Part shown: piece by piece, positions 24,633-33,815 of the stretch
Layout of the letters: each line of letters opens with the position of its first letter
How positions within the stretch are numbered: position 1 is the first letter of the stretch
DNA from: SHZI01 sp963698405
GTDB taxonomy: Bacteria; Pseudomonadota; Gammaproteobacteria; Steroidobacterales; GCA-2729495
Length of the DNA: 64,000 bases
NCBI GenBank assembly: GCA_963698405.1
Contig: CAVOQT010000017.1
Span: 248,001 to 312,000 of the forward strand
Reading direction: 5' to 3'
Made by a program: the position numbers and the translations under genes
The notes under the pieces: generated by a model
Databases searched by the model: none
Told to the model about the DNA's origin: nothing
Seen by the model: the letters and a program-made list of their open reading frames with translations, nothing else

Positions 24633-25268
24633 ATGCACGCGGGTCGTATCTGTGCGGCCACCCTCTACCTGCTGTTGGCAACTGCTTGCAACCAGACACT
24701 GACCATTCCTGACAGCATTCCGGAACCCCTCGTCCAGAGCTTGCCGTTGCGCGCCGGCCTCCATTACACGACGGCGTTCACAACTTACCGCCACACCGAG
24801 CATGAAGAAGGACAGTCTGCCTGGGATATCGAACTCGGGCCGGCCAACGCCGGCCTCTTCAACCGCCTTACCGGACGCATGTTTCGCGACACGGCGCACA
24901 TCAGCACACTGCCGACAGCCGATAATCCAGCTGATGTTGACCTCATCATCGAACCGGTCATAGAAGCCTTCGAGTTTTCGCTGCCCAGTCGTTCGGCATC
25001 CGATCAGTATGCGGTCTGGATACGCTACACTCTGAACGTCTACGGACCGCAAGGTGAACTGATCACGGTCTGGAAGGTCAGTGGATATGGTGAAGTCGGC
25101 GACGCTGCTCTGCAGTCGGCTCGCCCCATGGAGCAGGCTACCGTCCTCGCCATGCGTGATGCGGCAGCCACCATCAGTCTTGAGTTTACCGGCCAGCCCG
25201 GCATTGACGAACTGCTGCGGGAGCAATCCGATGCCAGCACCGACACAGACAACCAGGCAACCCGCTAA
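24633..25268 (+). CDS. Predicted lipoprotein, unknown function
   Basis: 211 aa, ATG 24633, 10 bp after fieF. The N-terminus has a short hydrophobic stretch and a lipobox-like LLLATAC, predicting a lipidated Cys near residue 19. The mature part contains beta-rich segments (VDLIIEPVIEAFEFSLP, YAVWIRYTLNVYGPQGELITVW), a pattern seen in outer-membrane-associated lipoproteins, but I recognise no family. Its end overlaps the next lipoprotein gene by 38 bp. Confidence 0.75.
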   Translation: MHAGRICAATLYLLLATACNQTLTIPDSIPEPLVQSLPLRAGLHYTTAFTTYRHTEHEEGQSAWDIELGPANAGLFNRLTGRMFRDTAHISTLPTADNPADVDLIIEPVIEAFEFSLPSRSASDQYAVWIRYTLNVYGPQGELITVWKVSGYGEVGDAALQSARPMEQATVLAMRDAAATISLEFTGQPGIDELLREQSDASTDTDNQATR

Positions 25269-25929
25269 CCGGCACCTGCTGGTATTGCCAGCACTGCTGC
25301 TCAGTGTGTGTGCCGGCTGCGTAACCAGCCGGGTCGAAGGCTTGAAAAATTCTGCCACCGGCATCGCCGATCACGAATCGGTGGTGGTCATTCCATCGAG
25401 CTATCACAAGGGCAACCGGACCGAGGCCGACTTCCTGCGGTGCGTTGATGACGAACTGGATGACGGCGCACAGGCCGTCAATGTTTACCCACGCGAAAAA
25501 TTTCTCGATGAACTATTCCCGTGGCTGGAGCCGCGCACCATGCCGCAGGAGATCGAGGATCTGCCGGAACTGCTCGCCAGACCCGGCGTCAGTGAACGGA
25601 TCAATGCAAGCGGCGTGCGCTATCTGGTCTGGATCAACGGCCAGACGAAGAAGACTTCCAATGGCGGCGGCATGAGCTGTGCGGCCAGTCCAGCTGGTGG
25701 CGGATGTTTTGGGCTGGTCTGGTGGGAAGATGACGGTGCCTATACGGCCCGGGTCTGGGATCTCAAGGCATCGAGTGCGGCCGGCAAGGTCAGCACCGAT
25801 GTGCACGGCAGCTCGATGGTTCCTGCCCTGATCCTGCCACTACCGTTTATTGCGCGTACCGAAACCGCAGCCTGCAAGGAACTGGCGGGTGAGCTGCGTG
25901 AATTCATCGTCCAGGAGGATCTGTCCTGA
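25231..25929 (+). CDS. Predicted lipoprotein, unknown function
   Basis: 232 aa from ATG 25231 with GGGAG 7 nt upstream; longer in-frame starts lie inside the preceding gene. A Pro/Thr-rich leader is followed by a hydrophobic stretch and lipobox LSVCAGC, with the acceptor Cys at residue 30. The mature protein has ESVVVIPSSYH, an FLRCVDDEL segment and a Gly/Cys-rich loop (GGGMSCAASPAGGGCFGLVW). The two Cys in that loop could form a disulfide. Family unknown; coupling with the upstream lipoprotein suggests they act together. Confidence 0.75.
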   Translation: MPAPTQTTRQPANRHLLVLPALLLSVCAGCVTSRVEGLKNSATGIADHESVVVIPSSYHKGNRTEADFLRCVDDELDDGAQAVNVYPREKFLDELFPWLEPRTMPQEIEDLPELLARPGVSERINASGVRYLVWINGQTKKTSNGGGMSCAASPAGGGCFGLVWWEDDGAYTARVWDLKASSAAGKVSTDVHGSSMVPALILPLPFIARTETAACKELAGELREFIVQEDLS

Positions 25930-25937
25930 TCTCTGTG

Positions 25938-27191
25938 ATGGCGGTATACCGCGCATGTGCCAGTCTCGTTGCAGCGCTGTTGCTACTGATATCTCCCGGT
26001 GCCGGTCTCGCTGCACAGTCAGCCGGAATCAGCCTGCGTTATGAACTGCGCCTGGCCGACGATACGGACAGTGCCGAGGCGCGCATCGTACTGAGTCAGG
26101 GCAAGGGCGAGTTGCGTGAACTGCAACTCGCCGCTGACACGATGCTCGGCAAAGCTGCCGCTGACGGCCATCTCAGGCGCACCGCGGACAAGCTGATCTG
26201 GACCCCCCCGGCGCGCGGTGGAGTACTGCGTTACAAGCTGAGCATCACGCATCGCCGCTCAGAGCGCGACGCCTCCAGCCACGATGCCTGGGTCGGCAGC
26301 AAACTGGCCATATTCCGCGGCGAAAAGGCCTTTCCGATCACCAACTGGCGGCTCAAAAAGGGCAGTGCGCTGCACGGCGAACTGGCAGTGACAACGCCTG
26401 AAGGCTGGTCGCTGATAACACCCTATCTTCCAGATGCTGCCGGACAGCTGTTCATCCGCAACCCCGGCGACCGCAAAGCCCGCCCACTCGGCTGGATCAT
26501 CGCCGGCGACATCGGTACCCGGCGCGATGTGATAGCCGGAATGGAGGTCACGGTATCAGCGCCGCGCGGACAGCGCATGGAACGGATTGCAATGCTGGCC
26601 CTGCTGCGCTGGACCCTGCCGCAACTGATTCCCGCTGTCGGCAAGGGACCGGCATATCTCAATATCGTCGCAGCCGGTGAACCTATGTGGCTGGGTGCAC
26701 TGTCTGCGCCCAATTCCATTTTCGTCAACGCCAAGCGGCCACTGATCAGCGAGAACGGCACCAGCACCATCGTGCATGAAATGGTTCATGTATTGCTTGC
26801 CGATCTGCAAACACCAGCTGATCAGGACTGGATCGATGAGGGTCTGGCCGAATACTTTGCACTGCGTGCCCTGCTCGATTCCGGCTCGATTTCACAAGCC
26901 CGTTATGTACAAACCATCGTCAGCCTGCGCGAATGGGGCAGCAAGGTACGCAGTATGCGCACGACATCATCGACCGGACCAATCAGCGCACGCGCCGTAA
27001 CGGTCTTCCATGACCTCGATGCCGAACTGCGCCGGGTCAGCAACAACCGCATAAACCTGGCCGGCCTGGTACGCGAACTGCTGGACAATTCACGCATCGC
27101 GGAACTGAAAAGCCTGCGCAGCAGCGCGCAGCAACTGACCGGACAGGCGCCGCGCTCACTGGCCCCCGGCACCTTGCCTGGCTTTGACTGA
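25938..27191 (+). CDS. Periplasmic gluzincin-type (M61-like) metallopeptidase
   Basis: 417 aa from ATG 25938 (a GTG three bases earlier is possible). An N-terminal signal peptide ends near GLAAQ. A beta-rich domain resembles the N-terminal half of M61 glycyl aminopeptidases. The zinc site is complete: HEMVH with the first His at residue 280, and DEGLAEYFAL 24 or so residues later supplying the third ligand. Arg-rich helices follow. It probably acts in the periplasm, given the signal peptide and the lipoprotein neighbours. The substrate is unknown. Confidence 0.78.
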   Translation: MAVYRACASLVAALLLLISPGAGLAAQSAGISLRYELRLADDTDSAEARIVLSQGKGELRELQLAADTMLGKAAADGHLRRTADKLIWTPPARGGVLRYKLSITHRRSERDASSHDAWVGSKLAIFRGEKAFPITNWRLKKGSALHGELAVTTPEGWSLITPYLPDAAGQLFIRNPGDRKARPLGWIIAGDIGTRRDVIAGMEVTVSAPRGQRMERIAMLALLRWTLPQLIPAVGKGPAYLNIVAAGEPMWLGALSAPNSIFVNAKRPLISENGTSTIVHEMVHVLLADLQTPADQDWIDEGLAEYFALRALLDSGSISQARYVQTIVSLREWGSKVRSMRTTSSTGPISARAVTVFHDLDAELRRVSNNRINLAGLVRELLDNSRIAELKSLRSSAQQLTGQAPRSLAPGTLPGFD

Positions 27192-27264
27192 GCATCCGTG
27201 TTGTGAGCCGATACGCAGACAGCAACCGCCCCGCCAGCGACACTGCCCGTCATCAGGCGGCAGC

Positions 27265-27600
27265 ATGCTCAACAGACCAGCGACACCAGCAATCCGGCAG
27301 CCAGCGCCGAAAAGAAACCTGCATCGTTTCTTGACCCGACGCATTTGGCTCCCCGGGGCTATCTATGCCGCGCTGCCCTTGCTGTATCTCTTGCTGGGCG
27401 CCATCGCCCTCCTCTCAGGCATCTATCTGCCGGACCCGGGCTGGATACTGGGCTATCTGCTATTGATCAGCGCGGGCTGCCTGCATGCCGGCCTGTGGCT
27501 GATACTGCTGCGGCGTCGCTATCGATGCGCCCGACTGCGCCGGACCCGGGCGCGGTGCTCCCCAACCACCCTGACTTCAGAATCACTTACCAAGTTATGA
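27265..27600 (+). CDS. Small two-helix membrane protein, unknown
   Basis: 111 aa if started at ATG 27265 (GGCGG upstream is weak); a TTG at 27184 would add 27 residues. There are two hydrophobic segments, IYAALPLLYLLLGAIALLSG and WILGYLLLISAGCLHAGLWL, flanked by Arg-rich ends. The Arg/Cys-rich tail looks unstructured. No family is recognised. Its base composition resembles that of its neighbours. Confidence 0.5.
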   Translation: MLNRPATPAIRQPAPKRNLHRFLTRRIWLPGAIYAALPLLYLLLGAIALLSGIYLPDPGWILGYLLLISAGCLHAGLWLILLRRRYRCARLRRTRARCSPTTLTSESLTKL

Positions 27601-27630
27601 CAGATCGCGCATAAATTGGGACAATGGGCC

Positions 27631-27915
27631 ATGCGCAAACTGCTCATGCCGATCATTCGCTGGCTGCTGCTACTCACCGGGCTCGGCCTCGCCGGCGCGC
27701 TATTAGTGCCCGCTGTCGCATATGTTGCGGGCAAGCGCCTGATCGGTGCCTACGAGGGCAAGCTGGGCTTCATGGACTATGCGGACAGCATCTATGCAGC
27801 TGCCAGCCGCGGTGAACCGCTGGCCTGGCTGATCCTGCTGTCGCCGGCGCTGGTCTGGCTGGTCTGGTATCTCATCCTGCGTCTGCAGCGCCGGTTGCTG
27901 GCGGCGGCCGGATGA
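27631..27915 (+). CDS. Small inner membrane protein, unknown
   Basis: 94 aa from ATG 27631. Two hydrophobic segments (WLLLLTGLGLAGALLVPAVA and LAWLILLSPALVWLVWYLIL) flank a soluble loop of about 30 residues, YEGKLGFMDYADSIYAAASR. The ends are basic. No family is recognised. It follows the previous small membrane gene by 30 bp and converges on another small membrane gene. Confidence 0.6.
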   Translation: MRKLLMPIIRWLLLLTGLGLAGALLVPAVAYVAGKRLIGAYEGKLGFMDYADSIYAAASRGEPLAWLILLSPALVWLVWYLILRLQRRLLAAAG

Positions 27916-27926
27916 GCGGGATACGC

Positions 27927-28214
27927 CTAATTCGGCCAGTAATAGAACCCGATACCTGTCAACGCGAGACACAGGACCACCATCGGCCATCGACGCCACG
28001 GCGCAACGCGCAAGGACCCGAAGAAAGCCATCCCGGCCACGATGGCGGTCAGTGAAAACATCAGTGTGGCGCGCCAAAGCTCCGGAATTTCCAGTACGTA
28101 GCGTGAATCCTCTCCGCTACGCAGACCGAATACCAACAGAACGATCGCCAGACTGACGGCTATGGAGACGACGCTGCCGAACACAATCCCCAGAATGATG
28201 GTCAAAGGTTGCAT
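27927..28214 (-). CDS. Small inner membrane protein, unknown
   Basis: 95 aa, ATG 28214. Three hydrophobic segments are visible (IILGIVFGSVVSIAVSLAIV, LMFSLTAIVAGMAFFGSL, WPMVVLCLALTGIGFYYW). No catalytic motif is present. Similar three-helix proteins of about 95 aa occur as uncharacterised inner membrane proteins in Gammaproteobacteria. It stands alone on the minus strand, divergent from prc. Confidence 0.65.
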   Translation of the reverse strand: MQPLTIILGIVFGSVVSIAVSLAIVLLVFGLRSGEDSRYVLEIPELWRATLMFSLTAIVAGMAFFGSLRVAPWRRWPMVVLCLALTGIGFYYWPN

Positions 28215-28346
28215 GTATCACGCTCTGAATGGCGCCAATCGCCGGTTTCCGGGCTATTCGCTTGCCTCGTACACGGTGCAAGTCTAGCCTAGCGGAGCCA
28301 AATACCCGTTACACTTCAAAGAGATCACCTTGCAAAGTCGCCACGC

Positions 28347-30467
28347 ATGAACAGCACATTGAAATACGCCCTTGTCACCTGCCTGGCGGTACTGCTGGGA
28401 CCGGCTGTCCCGGGTATGGCAAAGCCGGAGCCCCCTGCCGCCCCGGCGATACTCGACACCACACCGCGTGAGCGACAGGTCGCCCGCATGGTGACCCGCT
28501 TTGTCGAGCGCGCCCATTACGCGCGCCTGGCACTAAATGATGAGTTGTCCGAGGCAACCCTGAAAACCTACCTCGAAGCACTCGACGGCAACCGTCACTA
28601 CTTCCTGCAATCAGATATCGCGTACTTTGCCCGCTACCGGAACGCACTGGATGAATCCCTCCGCTCCGGTGATATGGATCCCGTATTCGATATATTCCGG
28701 CTGTACCGGCTGCGCACCCAGCAGAACCTGGGTTATGCGCTCAGCCTGCTTGAGCAGGAACCTGATTTCACCGTGAACGAAGACTACGTCTTCGACCGAA
28801 AAGACCTGCCCTGGATCTCCACGCCCGCCGAGATGCAGGATCTCTGGCGTCGACGTGTAAAGAACGACGCGCTCGGCCTCATGCTGGCCGATAAAAACTG
28901 GAAAGAAACGGCTGAGGTACTACGCAAGCGCTACGCACGGGTACTCGAGCGCATCAACAAGCTCAACAGCGACGATGTCTTCGAGACCTTCATGAACGCC
29001 TTCGCCATGACGCTCGATCCGCACTCCAACTATCTCTCACCTCGCCAGTCAGAGGAATACAAGATCCAGATGAGCCTTTCCTATGAAGGAATCGGTGCAT
29101 CGCTGCAACTGGACGAAGAATTCGTACAGGTGATGAATGTGATACCGGGTGGTCCTGCAGCCGCAGACGGACGACTCAAGGCAACCGACCGCATCACGGC
29201 GGTCGGCCAGAACGACAGCAAGGATATGCTCGATGTGGTCGGCTGGGAGCTCGACGATGTCGTGCAGAAGATCCGTGGCCCGCGTGGCAGCAAGGTACGG
29301 CTACAGATCCTGCCGGGTGGTGCCGCACCAGGTGCCGTTGAGTACGTTCTGGAACTGACTCGCGACAAGATCAAGCTTGAGGAACAGGCCGCCAAGAAAC
29401 AGGTCATCCCACTGGATCGAGACGGCAAAACGACAAATATCGGCGTAATCAGCGTACCGAGTTTTTATCAGGACTTCGAAGCCAGGAACCGCGGCGACAA
29501 AGACTATGTGAGCACCACACGCGATGTCCGGCGCCTGATCAGCGAGCTGCGCAAGGACAAGATCGTCAGCCTGGTGCTTGATCTGCGTGGCAATGGCGGC
29601 GGACACCTTACCGAAGCCACGGCACTGACCGGCCTGTTCATCAATCAGGGTCCGGTGGTACAGCTGCGCGATACCAATGGTCGCATCGAGGTTCTGGACG
29701 ATCCAGAGCCTGCAGTTGCCTATAGTGGCCCACTGATCGTGCTGGTCGATCGCTTCAGCGCCTCGGCCTCCGAGATCTTTGCAGCAGCCATCCAGGACTA
29801 TCGGCGTGGCATCGTTATCGGCCAGCAGACTTTCGGCAAGGGCACCGTACAGAACCTTTACGAACTTGATCAGTATTCGCACAGCAGGTCGGATCGCGGG
29901 CTCGGTCAGCTCACACTCACGATCGGCAAGTTTTACCGCGTGAATGGTGGCAGCACGCAGCACCGGGGCGTCATACCCGACATCGTCCTGCCCTCGGCAA
30001 TCGATGCCGGAACCATCGGCGAAAGCAGCCGTGACCGGGCCCTGCCCTGGGATCAGATCGCGGCGACCCGGTTCCAGACCAGCCAGCCCCTGGATACCAC
30101 AATTGCCGAACTCACTCGCTATGAAAATACGGAACTCGCCGGCGACCCGGACATGCAGCACCTGGAAGCCAGCATTGCCGCCATCGATCAGCTGCGGTCA
30201 CTGAAACAGATTTCACTGAACCTGAGCGAGCGGAAAAGCGAACGTGAACGTGAGCAGAACGTACAGCTCGAGCGGGAAAACGCCCGCAGAACAGCTCAAG
30301 GCCTGTCGGCAGTTGAATCTCTGGACAAGCTCAAGCCTGAGGAGCAGCCCGATGTACTGCTGCAGACAGCAGCCCGCGTGGCATCTGAATATTCACGGAT
30401 CAGCAACGCAAGCCAGGGACTGCTGACGCAATCCAAGCCTGGTACCACGCCACGCCAGGCAGATTAG
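28347..30467 (+). CDS. prc: Tail-specific periplasmic protease Prc/Tsp
   Basis: C-terminal processing peptidase (S41) that degrades periplasmic proteins with non-polar tails, including SsrA-tagged ones. It is 706 aa with a signal peptide ending near GMAKP. Order: N-terminal helical domain, PDZ (EGIGASLQLDEEFVQVMNVIPG), catalytic core with Ser in DRFSASASEIFAAA and Lys about 25 residues later in QTFGKGTVQ, then the C-terminal DUF3340 helical region (ENARRTAQGLSAVESLDKLK). Length and architecture match E. coli Prc. Its stop overlaps the end of the convergent coiled-coil gene by 4 bp. Confidence 0.96.
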   Translation: MNSTLKYALVTCLAVLLGPAVPGMAKPEPPAAPAILDTTPRERQVARMVTRFVERAHYARLALNDELSEATLKTYLEALDGNRHYFLQSDIAYFARYRNALDESLRSGDMDPVFDIFRLYRLRTQQNLGYALSLLEQEPDFTVNEDYVFDRKDLPWISTPAEMQDLWRRRVKNDALGLMLADKNWKETAEVLRKRYARVLERINKLNSDDVFETFMNAFAMTLDPHSNYLSPRQSEEYKIQMSLSYEGIGASLQLDEEFVQVMNVIPGGPAAADGRLKATDRITAVGQNDSKDMLDVVGWELDDVVQKIRGPRGSKVRLQILPGGAAPGAVEYVLELTRDKIKLEEQAAKKQVIPLDRDGKTTNIGVISVPSFYQDFEARNRGDKDYVSTTRDVRRLISELRKDKIVSLVLDLRGNGGGHLTEATALTGLFINQGPVVQLRDTNGRIEVLDDPEPAVAYSGPLIVLVDRFSASASEIFAAAIQDYRRGIVIGQQTFGKGTVQNLYELDQYSHSRSDRGLGQLTLTIGKFYRVNGGSTQHRGVIPDIVLPSAIDAGTIGESSRDRALPWDQIAATRFQTSQPLDTTIAELTRYENTELAGDPDMQHLEASIAAIDQLRSLKQISLNLSERKSEREREQNVQLERENARRTAQGLSAVESLDKLKPEEQPDVLLQTAARVASEYSRISNASQGLLTQSKPGTTPRQAD

Positions 30468-31510
30468 TTCAGGAGTGCGGAGTAGATCTCCCAGTACTCT
30501 TCACCGAGTACATTGACTGACAGGCTGCGATCGTTGGCCGGCACAGGATTTTCAGTCGCCGTGAACTGCAGGGGGATCTCGGCACACGAAGCGGCAATCG
30601 GCACCGTATCTGCATCACGCATATATTCAACCTGGCGCCGCAGATACTCGGCCCGCCCCCGCACCAGCAGTGGCAAATCATCAAGCTCATCAAGTTGTTG
30701 CAGCACTCTCGCTACCTGCTGACCCGTCAATTGACAGACCTGCAGGTCGCCATAGCGCATATCACCGACCTGGCGCAGCGACGCATCACGCGCCATCTGG
30801 GCGACGTTGTGCGCCGTCAACTGCACAACCAGTTCCTGTGCCAGCGCAATAACTGACAGATTCACCACCCGTTTGCTGTCTGTGCCGATGGTGGTCGCTG
30901 CGGTCACGGACTCCTTGAGTTTTTCATGTCGGGCTTTTTCATAGCGCTCGATCTGCGACTGGATGCCAGCCAGCGCGGACTCAAGCAGGGACTGGGCATG
31001 TTCACAACGACGACGGGCCAGCAGCTGCCAGAAACTCGCCAGCTCGATCTGCTGCAACCGGACACCATCCAGTTCACTCTCGATTGCAACACGGCGTTCA
31101 ATCAACGGCGCCATGCGCTGCTCGATCGACACGAGCGCTATCTTGCGATGCTCCTCAAACCGCGCCGTCTCACGCCGCAGTTCGGCTTCCTGCTGACGCG
31201 CGCCCAGTTCACGTGCCAGCCGCGCGAGGCGCCGCCGGCAGTACTGCCAGACACCGCGTAACTGGAAGAAGACTGCGGCATTCGCAGCTCGTTCAGGATC
31301 TGCGAGCAGACCCTCAAGCTGCTCCAGGCGCTGTTGCCAGCGCAGGGTGGCGCCCTCCTGCTGGCGCAACTGATCAAGCATGCTGTCCCGGTCACGCTGC
31401 GACCGGGCATATTCCCGCTTCAGCTCGGCACGGTTCCAGAAAAGCTGTAGAAGCTTCTCGTCCTCGGCCGGCTTTCGGCGCACAAGCAGTTGCCTGGTGA
31501 TGGAGGCCAT
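30464..31510 (-). CDS. Coiled-coil protein of unknown function
   Basis: 348 aa if started at ATG 31510 (MASITRQLLVRR); a longer frame upstream of it has low-complexity sequence and is doubtful. Residues 20-220 are a long charged coiled coil (RAELKREYARSQRDRDSMLD, RRETARFEEHRKIALVSIEQ). The C-terminal third contains VVNLSVIALAQELVVQL and ends in a compact segment with EEYWEIYSALLN. No transmembrane helix or signal peptide. I do not recognise the family. It lies downstream of the DUF1249 gene on the same strand. Confidence 0.7.
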   Translation of the reverse strand: MASITRQLLVRRKPAEDEKLLQLFWNRAELKREYARSQRDRDSMLDQLRQQEGATLRWQQRLEQLEGLLADPERAANAAVFFQLRGVWQYCRRRLARLARELGARQQEAELRRETARFEEHRKIALVSIEQRMAPLIERRVAIESELDGVRLQQIELASFWQLLARRRCEHAQSLLESALAGIQSQIERYEKARHEKLKESVTAATTIGTDSKRVVNLSVIALAQELVVQLTAHNVAQMARDASLRQVGDMRYGDLQVCQLTGQQVARVLQQLDELDDLPLLVRGRAEYLRRQVEYMRDADTVPIAASCAEIPLQFTATENPVPANDRSLSVNVLGEEYWEIYSALLN

Positions 31511-31589
31511 TCGATGCTGCAGACCTGAAAATCCACCCTGAAAGCTAACCAACTCCGCACATGGAGGCGGTGAAGCAATCGACAGTTTC

Positions 31590-32072
31590 TCAAGCCTGGA
31601 CGGAGGTCGGGTATCGGAATTGGTGTCCCATGTCGTACAAATAGTCCAGCCACTTGCCGAGCATGATATTCCTCGACCAGCGGCGGTCGAGTTCCCGGGC
31701 ATTATCGGCCATCAACTGCCGCAGGGTTGCGTGACGCGGAGCATTGATCCAGCCCAGCACTTCAACCATGCGCGCATCGAGATAGACCCGCAGGCGCAAG
31801 TCCGGATCAGCCACACAACCCGCTGGATCATCAAAGCGGTAACTGAGCCGCAGATCCAGCGTATAACGGGTTACGGCATCAACGGCGAGATGGAGATCCA
31901 GATCACGGACCGAGGTGGACACTGCCTGGAAAGCCATGGCGAGTTGATCCGGCGGCAGCACGGGAGTGAGTCCCGCGAGCTTGATGAAGTTGCCTTCATA
32001 CAAAGCCATCAGTGCACCGAGACTGCGTGGCGCAACGATGCATTGAGGAACGATGTAGCTGTCTGTGATCAC
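31590..32072 (-). CDS. DUF1249 (YqiB-like) protein
   Basis: 160 aa from GTG 32072. The arrangement LMALYEGNFIKLAGLTP, the strands LDLRLSYRFDDP, LRLRVYLDARMVEVLG, and the terminal LGKWLDYLYDMGHQFRYP fit the DUF1249/YqiB family, whose role is not established. The GTG start is favoured because an extended -10 element, TGCTATAGT (32087-32079 on the minus strand), ends only 6 nt before it, which would make the message leaderless. A TTG at 32144 is the alternative upstream start. Confidence 0.75.
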   Translation of the reverse strand: MITDSYIVPQCIVAPRSLGALMALYEGNFIKLAGLTPVLPPDQLAMAFQAVSTSVRDLDLHLAVDAVTRYTLDLRLSYRFDDPAGCVADPDLRLRVYLDARMVEVLGWINAPRHATLRQLMADNARELDRRWSRNIMLGKWLDYLYDMGHQFRYPTSVQA

Positions 32073-32078
32073 GTTTTG

Positions 32079-32087
32079 ACTATAGCA
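32079..32087 (-). promoter_or_regulatory. Extended -10 promoter element for the DUF1249 gene
   Basis: TGCTATAGT on the minus strand is an extended -10 (TGn plus 5/6 to TATAAT). No convincing -35 lies 17 nt upstream, as is common with extended -10 promoters. The expected start of transcription falls on or next to the GTG codon at 32072. Confidence 0.45.
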
Positions 32088-32158
32088 CGCTGGTTCATGC
32101 ACACTTTTTCGGAAACGCATGTCAGACAGTAAACTAATATTCAAAGAGGTCTGTGATC

Positions 32159-33799
32159 GTGTCCACGATTGACATCACTCATATCAGCTGCTCGCCGTTC
32201 CAGGACCAGCGCCCCGGCACAGCAGGGCTGCGCAAAAAGGTCAGCGTATTTCAGCAGCCGCACTATCTAGAGTGCTTCGTACAGGCCATCTTCGATACGC
32301 TGAAACTGCCGGAAGGTTCGCGACTGGTGATCGGTGGCGACGGGCGATACCACAACACGGAAGCGATACAGATCATCATTCGCCTCGCTGCTGCAAACGG
32401 CATCCGTGAGGTGATCGTCGGACAGCACGGGCTGCTGTCGACACCGGCCGCATCGCTGGTGATCAGGAAATATGCCGCCGCTGCCGGGTTCATTCTCACC
32501 GCCAGCCATAATCCCGGTGGGCCAGATGGGGACTTCGGCCTGAAATTCAACACACCGACCGGCGGCCAGGCCACCGAGCAGGTAACCGAAGCGGTATTCA
32601 AGGCCAGCCAGCAACTGAGCGGCTACCGGCTGGCCAGCCTGCCGACCGTAGACCTGAGCCAAATCGGCAGCACTGATTTCGGTGCACTGCGTATCGAGGT
32701 CATCGATTCGACCGCAGACTACGCCACGCTGATGCAGTCGCTGTTTGATTTCGCAGCTATCCGTGACTGGCTGAGCAGCGGGCACCGCATCCGCTTCGAC
32801 GCCATGCATGGCGTAACCGGCCCATACGCACGCAGGATTCTGGTCGATCTGCTCGGCAGCCCGCCCGACAGCGTGCTGCACGGCGACCCCCTGCCCGACT
32901 TCGGCGGACTGCATCCAGACCCGAATCCCATCGATGCCGCTGAGCTGGTCACAGAGTCGCTGCGACCAGACTCTGCTGACCTGTTGGCCGCTTCGGATGG
33001 CGACGGCGACCGCAACATGATTCTTGGCCCCGGATTGTTTCTGTCACCGGGTGACAGCGTGGCAATCATGCTGGCGTCGTTACACCTGCTACCCGGATAC
33101 CGGGGCGGCGTGCCTGGTGCAGCGCGTTCGATGCCCACCAGTCGCGCTCTCGACGTGGTAGCAGAAAAACTCGGCATCCCCTGCTATGAAACACCGACCG
33201 GCTGGCGATTCTTCTGCAACCTGCTCGAAGCGGGTCTGATCGGCCTCTGCGGTGAGGAAAGTTTCGGTACAAGTTCGGCACATGTCCGCGAGAAGGATGG
33301 CCTGTGGGCGGTGCTGTTCTGGATAAACCTGCTGGCCGTCCAGCGCCGCAGCCTGAAACAGATCGTGACTGAACACTGGCAACGTTATGGCCGACATCAC
33401 TACCAGCGCTGGGACTATGTCACTGCCGACACGGTACGCGCCAATGAACTGATCGCAGCGCTACGTGCAGCACTGCCCGCCTTGTGCGGCAAGCAACTCG
33501 AGGGTGCAATGATCGAGACTGCCGACGATTTTCACTACCACGACCCGGTCGATCACAGTGAATCCGCTCATCAGGGCATTCGACTGGTATTCAGTGATGG
33601 TGCGCGGATCATCTACCGGCTGTCCGGCACCGGCACCTCCGGCGCGACGCTGCGCGTCTATCTGGAACGTCATGTGCGCGACGAAGCGACGATCAACCAG
33701 CCTGTCGCAGAAGTTCTTGCACCCCTCGGTCAGCTCGCCGCACAACTGGCGCGCATCAGCCATTTCATCGGACTGGAAGCGCCCACCAGCAGGATCTGA
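32159..33799 (+). CDS. pgm: Phosphoglucomutase (alpha-D-glucose phosphate-specific)
   Basis: Interconverts glucose 1- and 6-phosphate for glycogen, trehalose and envelope sugars. It is 546 aa from GTG 32159, which has AGAGGT 8 nt upstream; GTG 32153 is too close to that site. Motifs: active-site phosphoserine loop ILTASHNPGG, Mg site ASDGDGDRN, sugar-binding GEESFGTSSAHVREKDG and the phosphate-binding YRLSGTGTSGATLRVY. These are in family order and length matches bacterial Pgm of the GlcP-specific type. It is divergent from the DUF1249 gene and convergent with ppsR. Confidence 0.96.
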   Translation: MSTIDITHISCSPFQDQRPGTAGLRKKVSVFQQPHYLECFVQAIFDTLKLPEGSRLVIGGDGRYHNTEAIQIIIRLAAANGIREVIVGQHGLLSTPAASLVIRKYAAAAGFILTASHNPGGPDGDFGLKFNTPTGGQATEQVTEAVFKASQQLSGYRLASLPTVDLSQIGSTDFGALRIEVIDSTADYATLMQSLFDFAAIRDWLSSGHRIRFDAMHGVTGPYARRILVDLLGSPPDSVLHGDPLPDFGGLHPDPNPIDAAELVTESLRPDSADLLAASDGDGDRNMILGPGLFLSPGDSVAIMLASLHLLPGYRGGVPGAARSMPTSRALDVVAEKLGIPCYETPTGWRFFCNLLEAGLIGLCGEESFGTSSAHVREKDGLWAVLFWINLLAVQRRSLKQIVTEHWQRYGRHHYQRWDYVTADTVRANELIAALRAALPALCGKQLEGAMIETADDFHYHDPVDHSESAHQGIRLVFSDGARIIYRLSGTGTSGATLRVYLERHVRDEATINQPVAEVLAPLGQLAAQLARISHFIGLEAPTSRI

Positions 33800-33815
33800 A
33801 GTATTTCAGCCCGGC

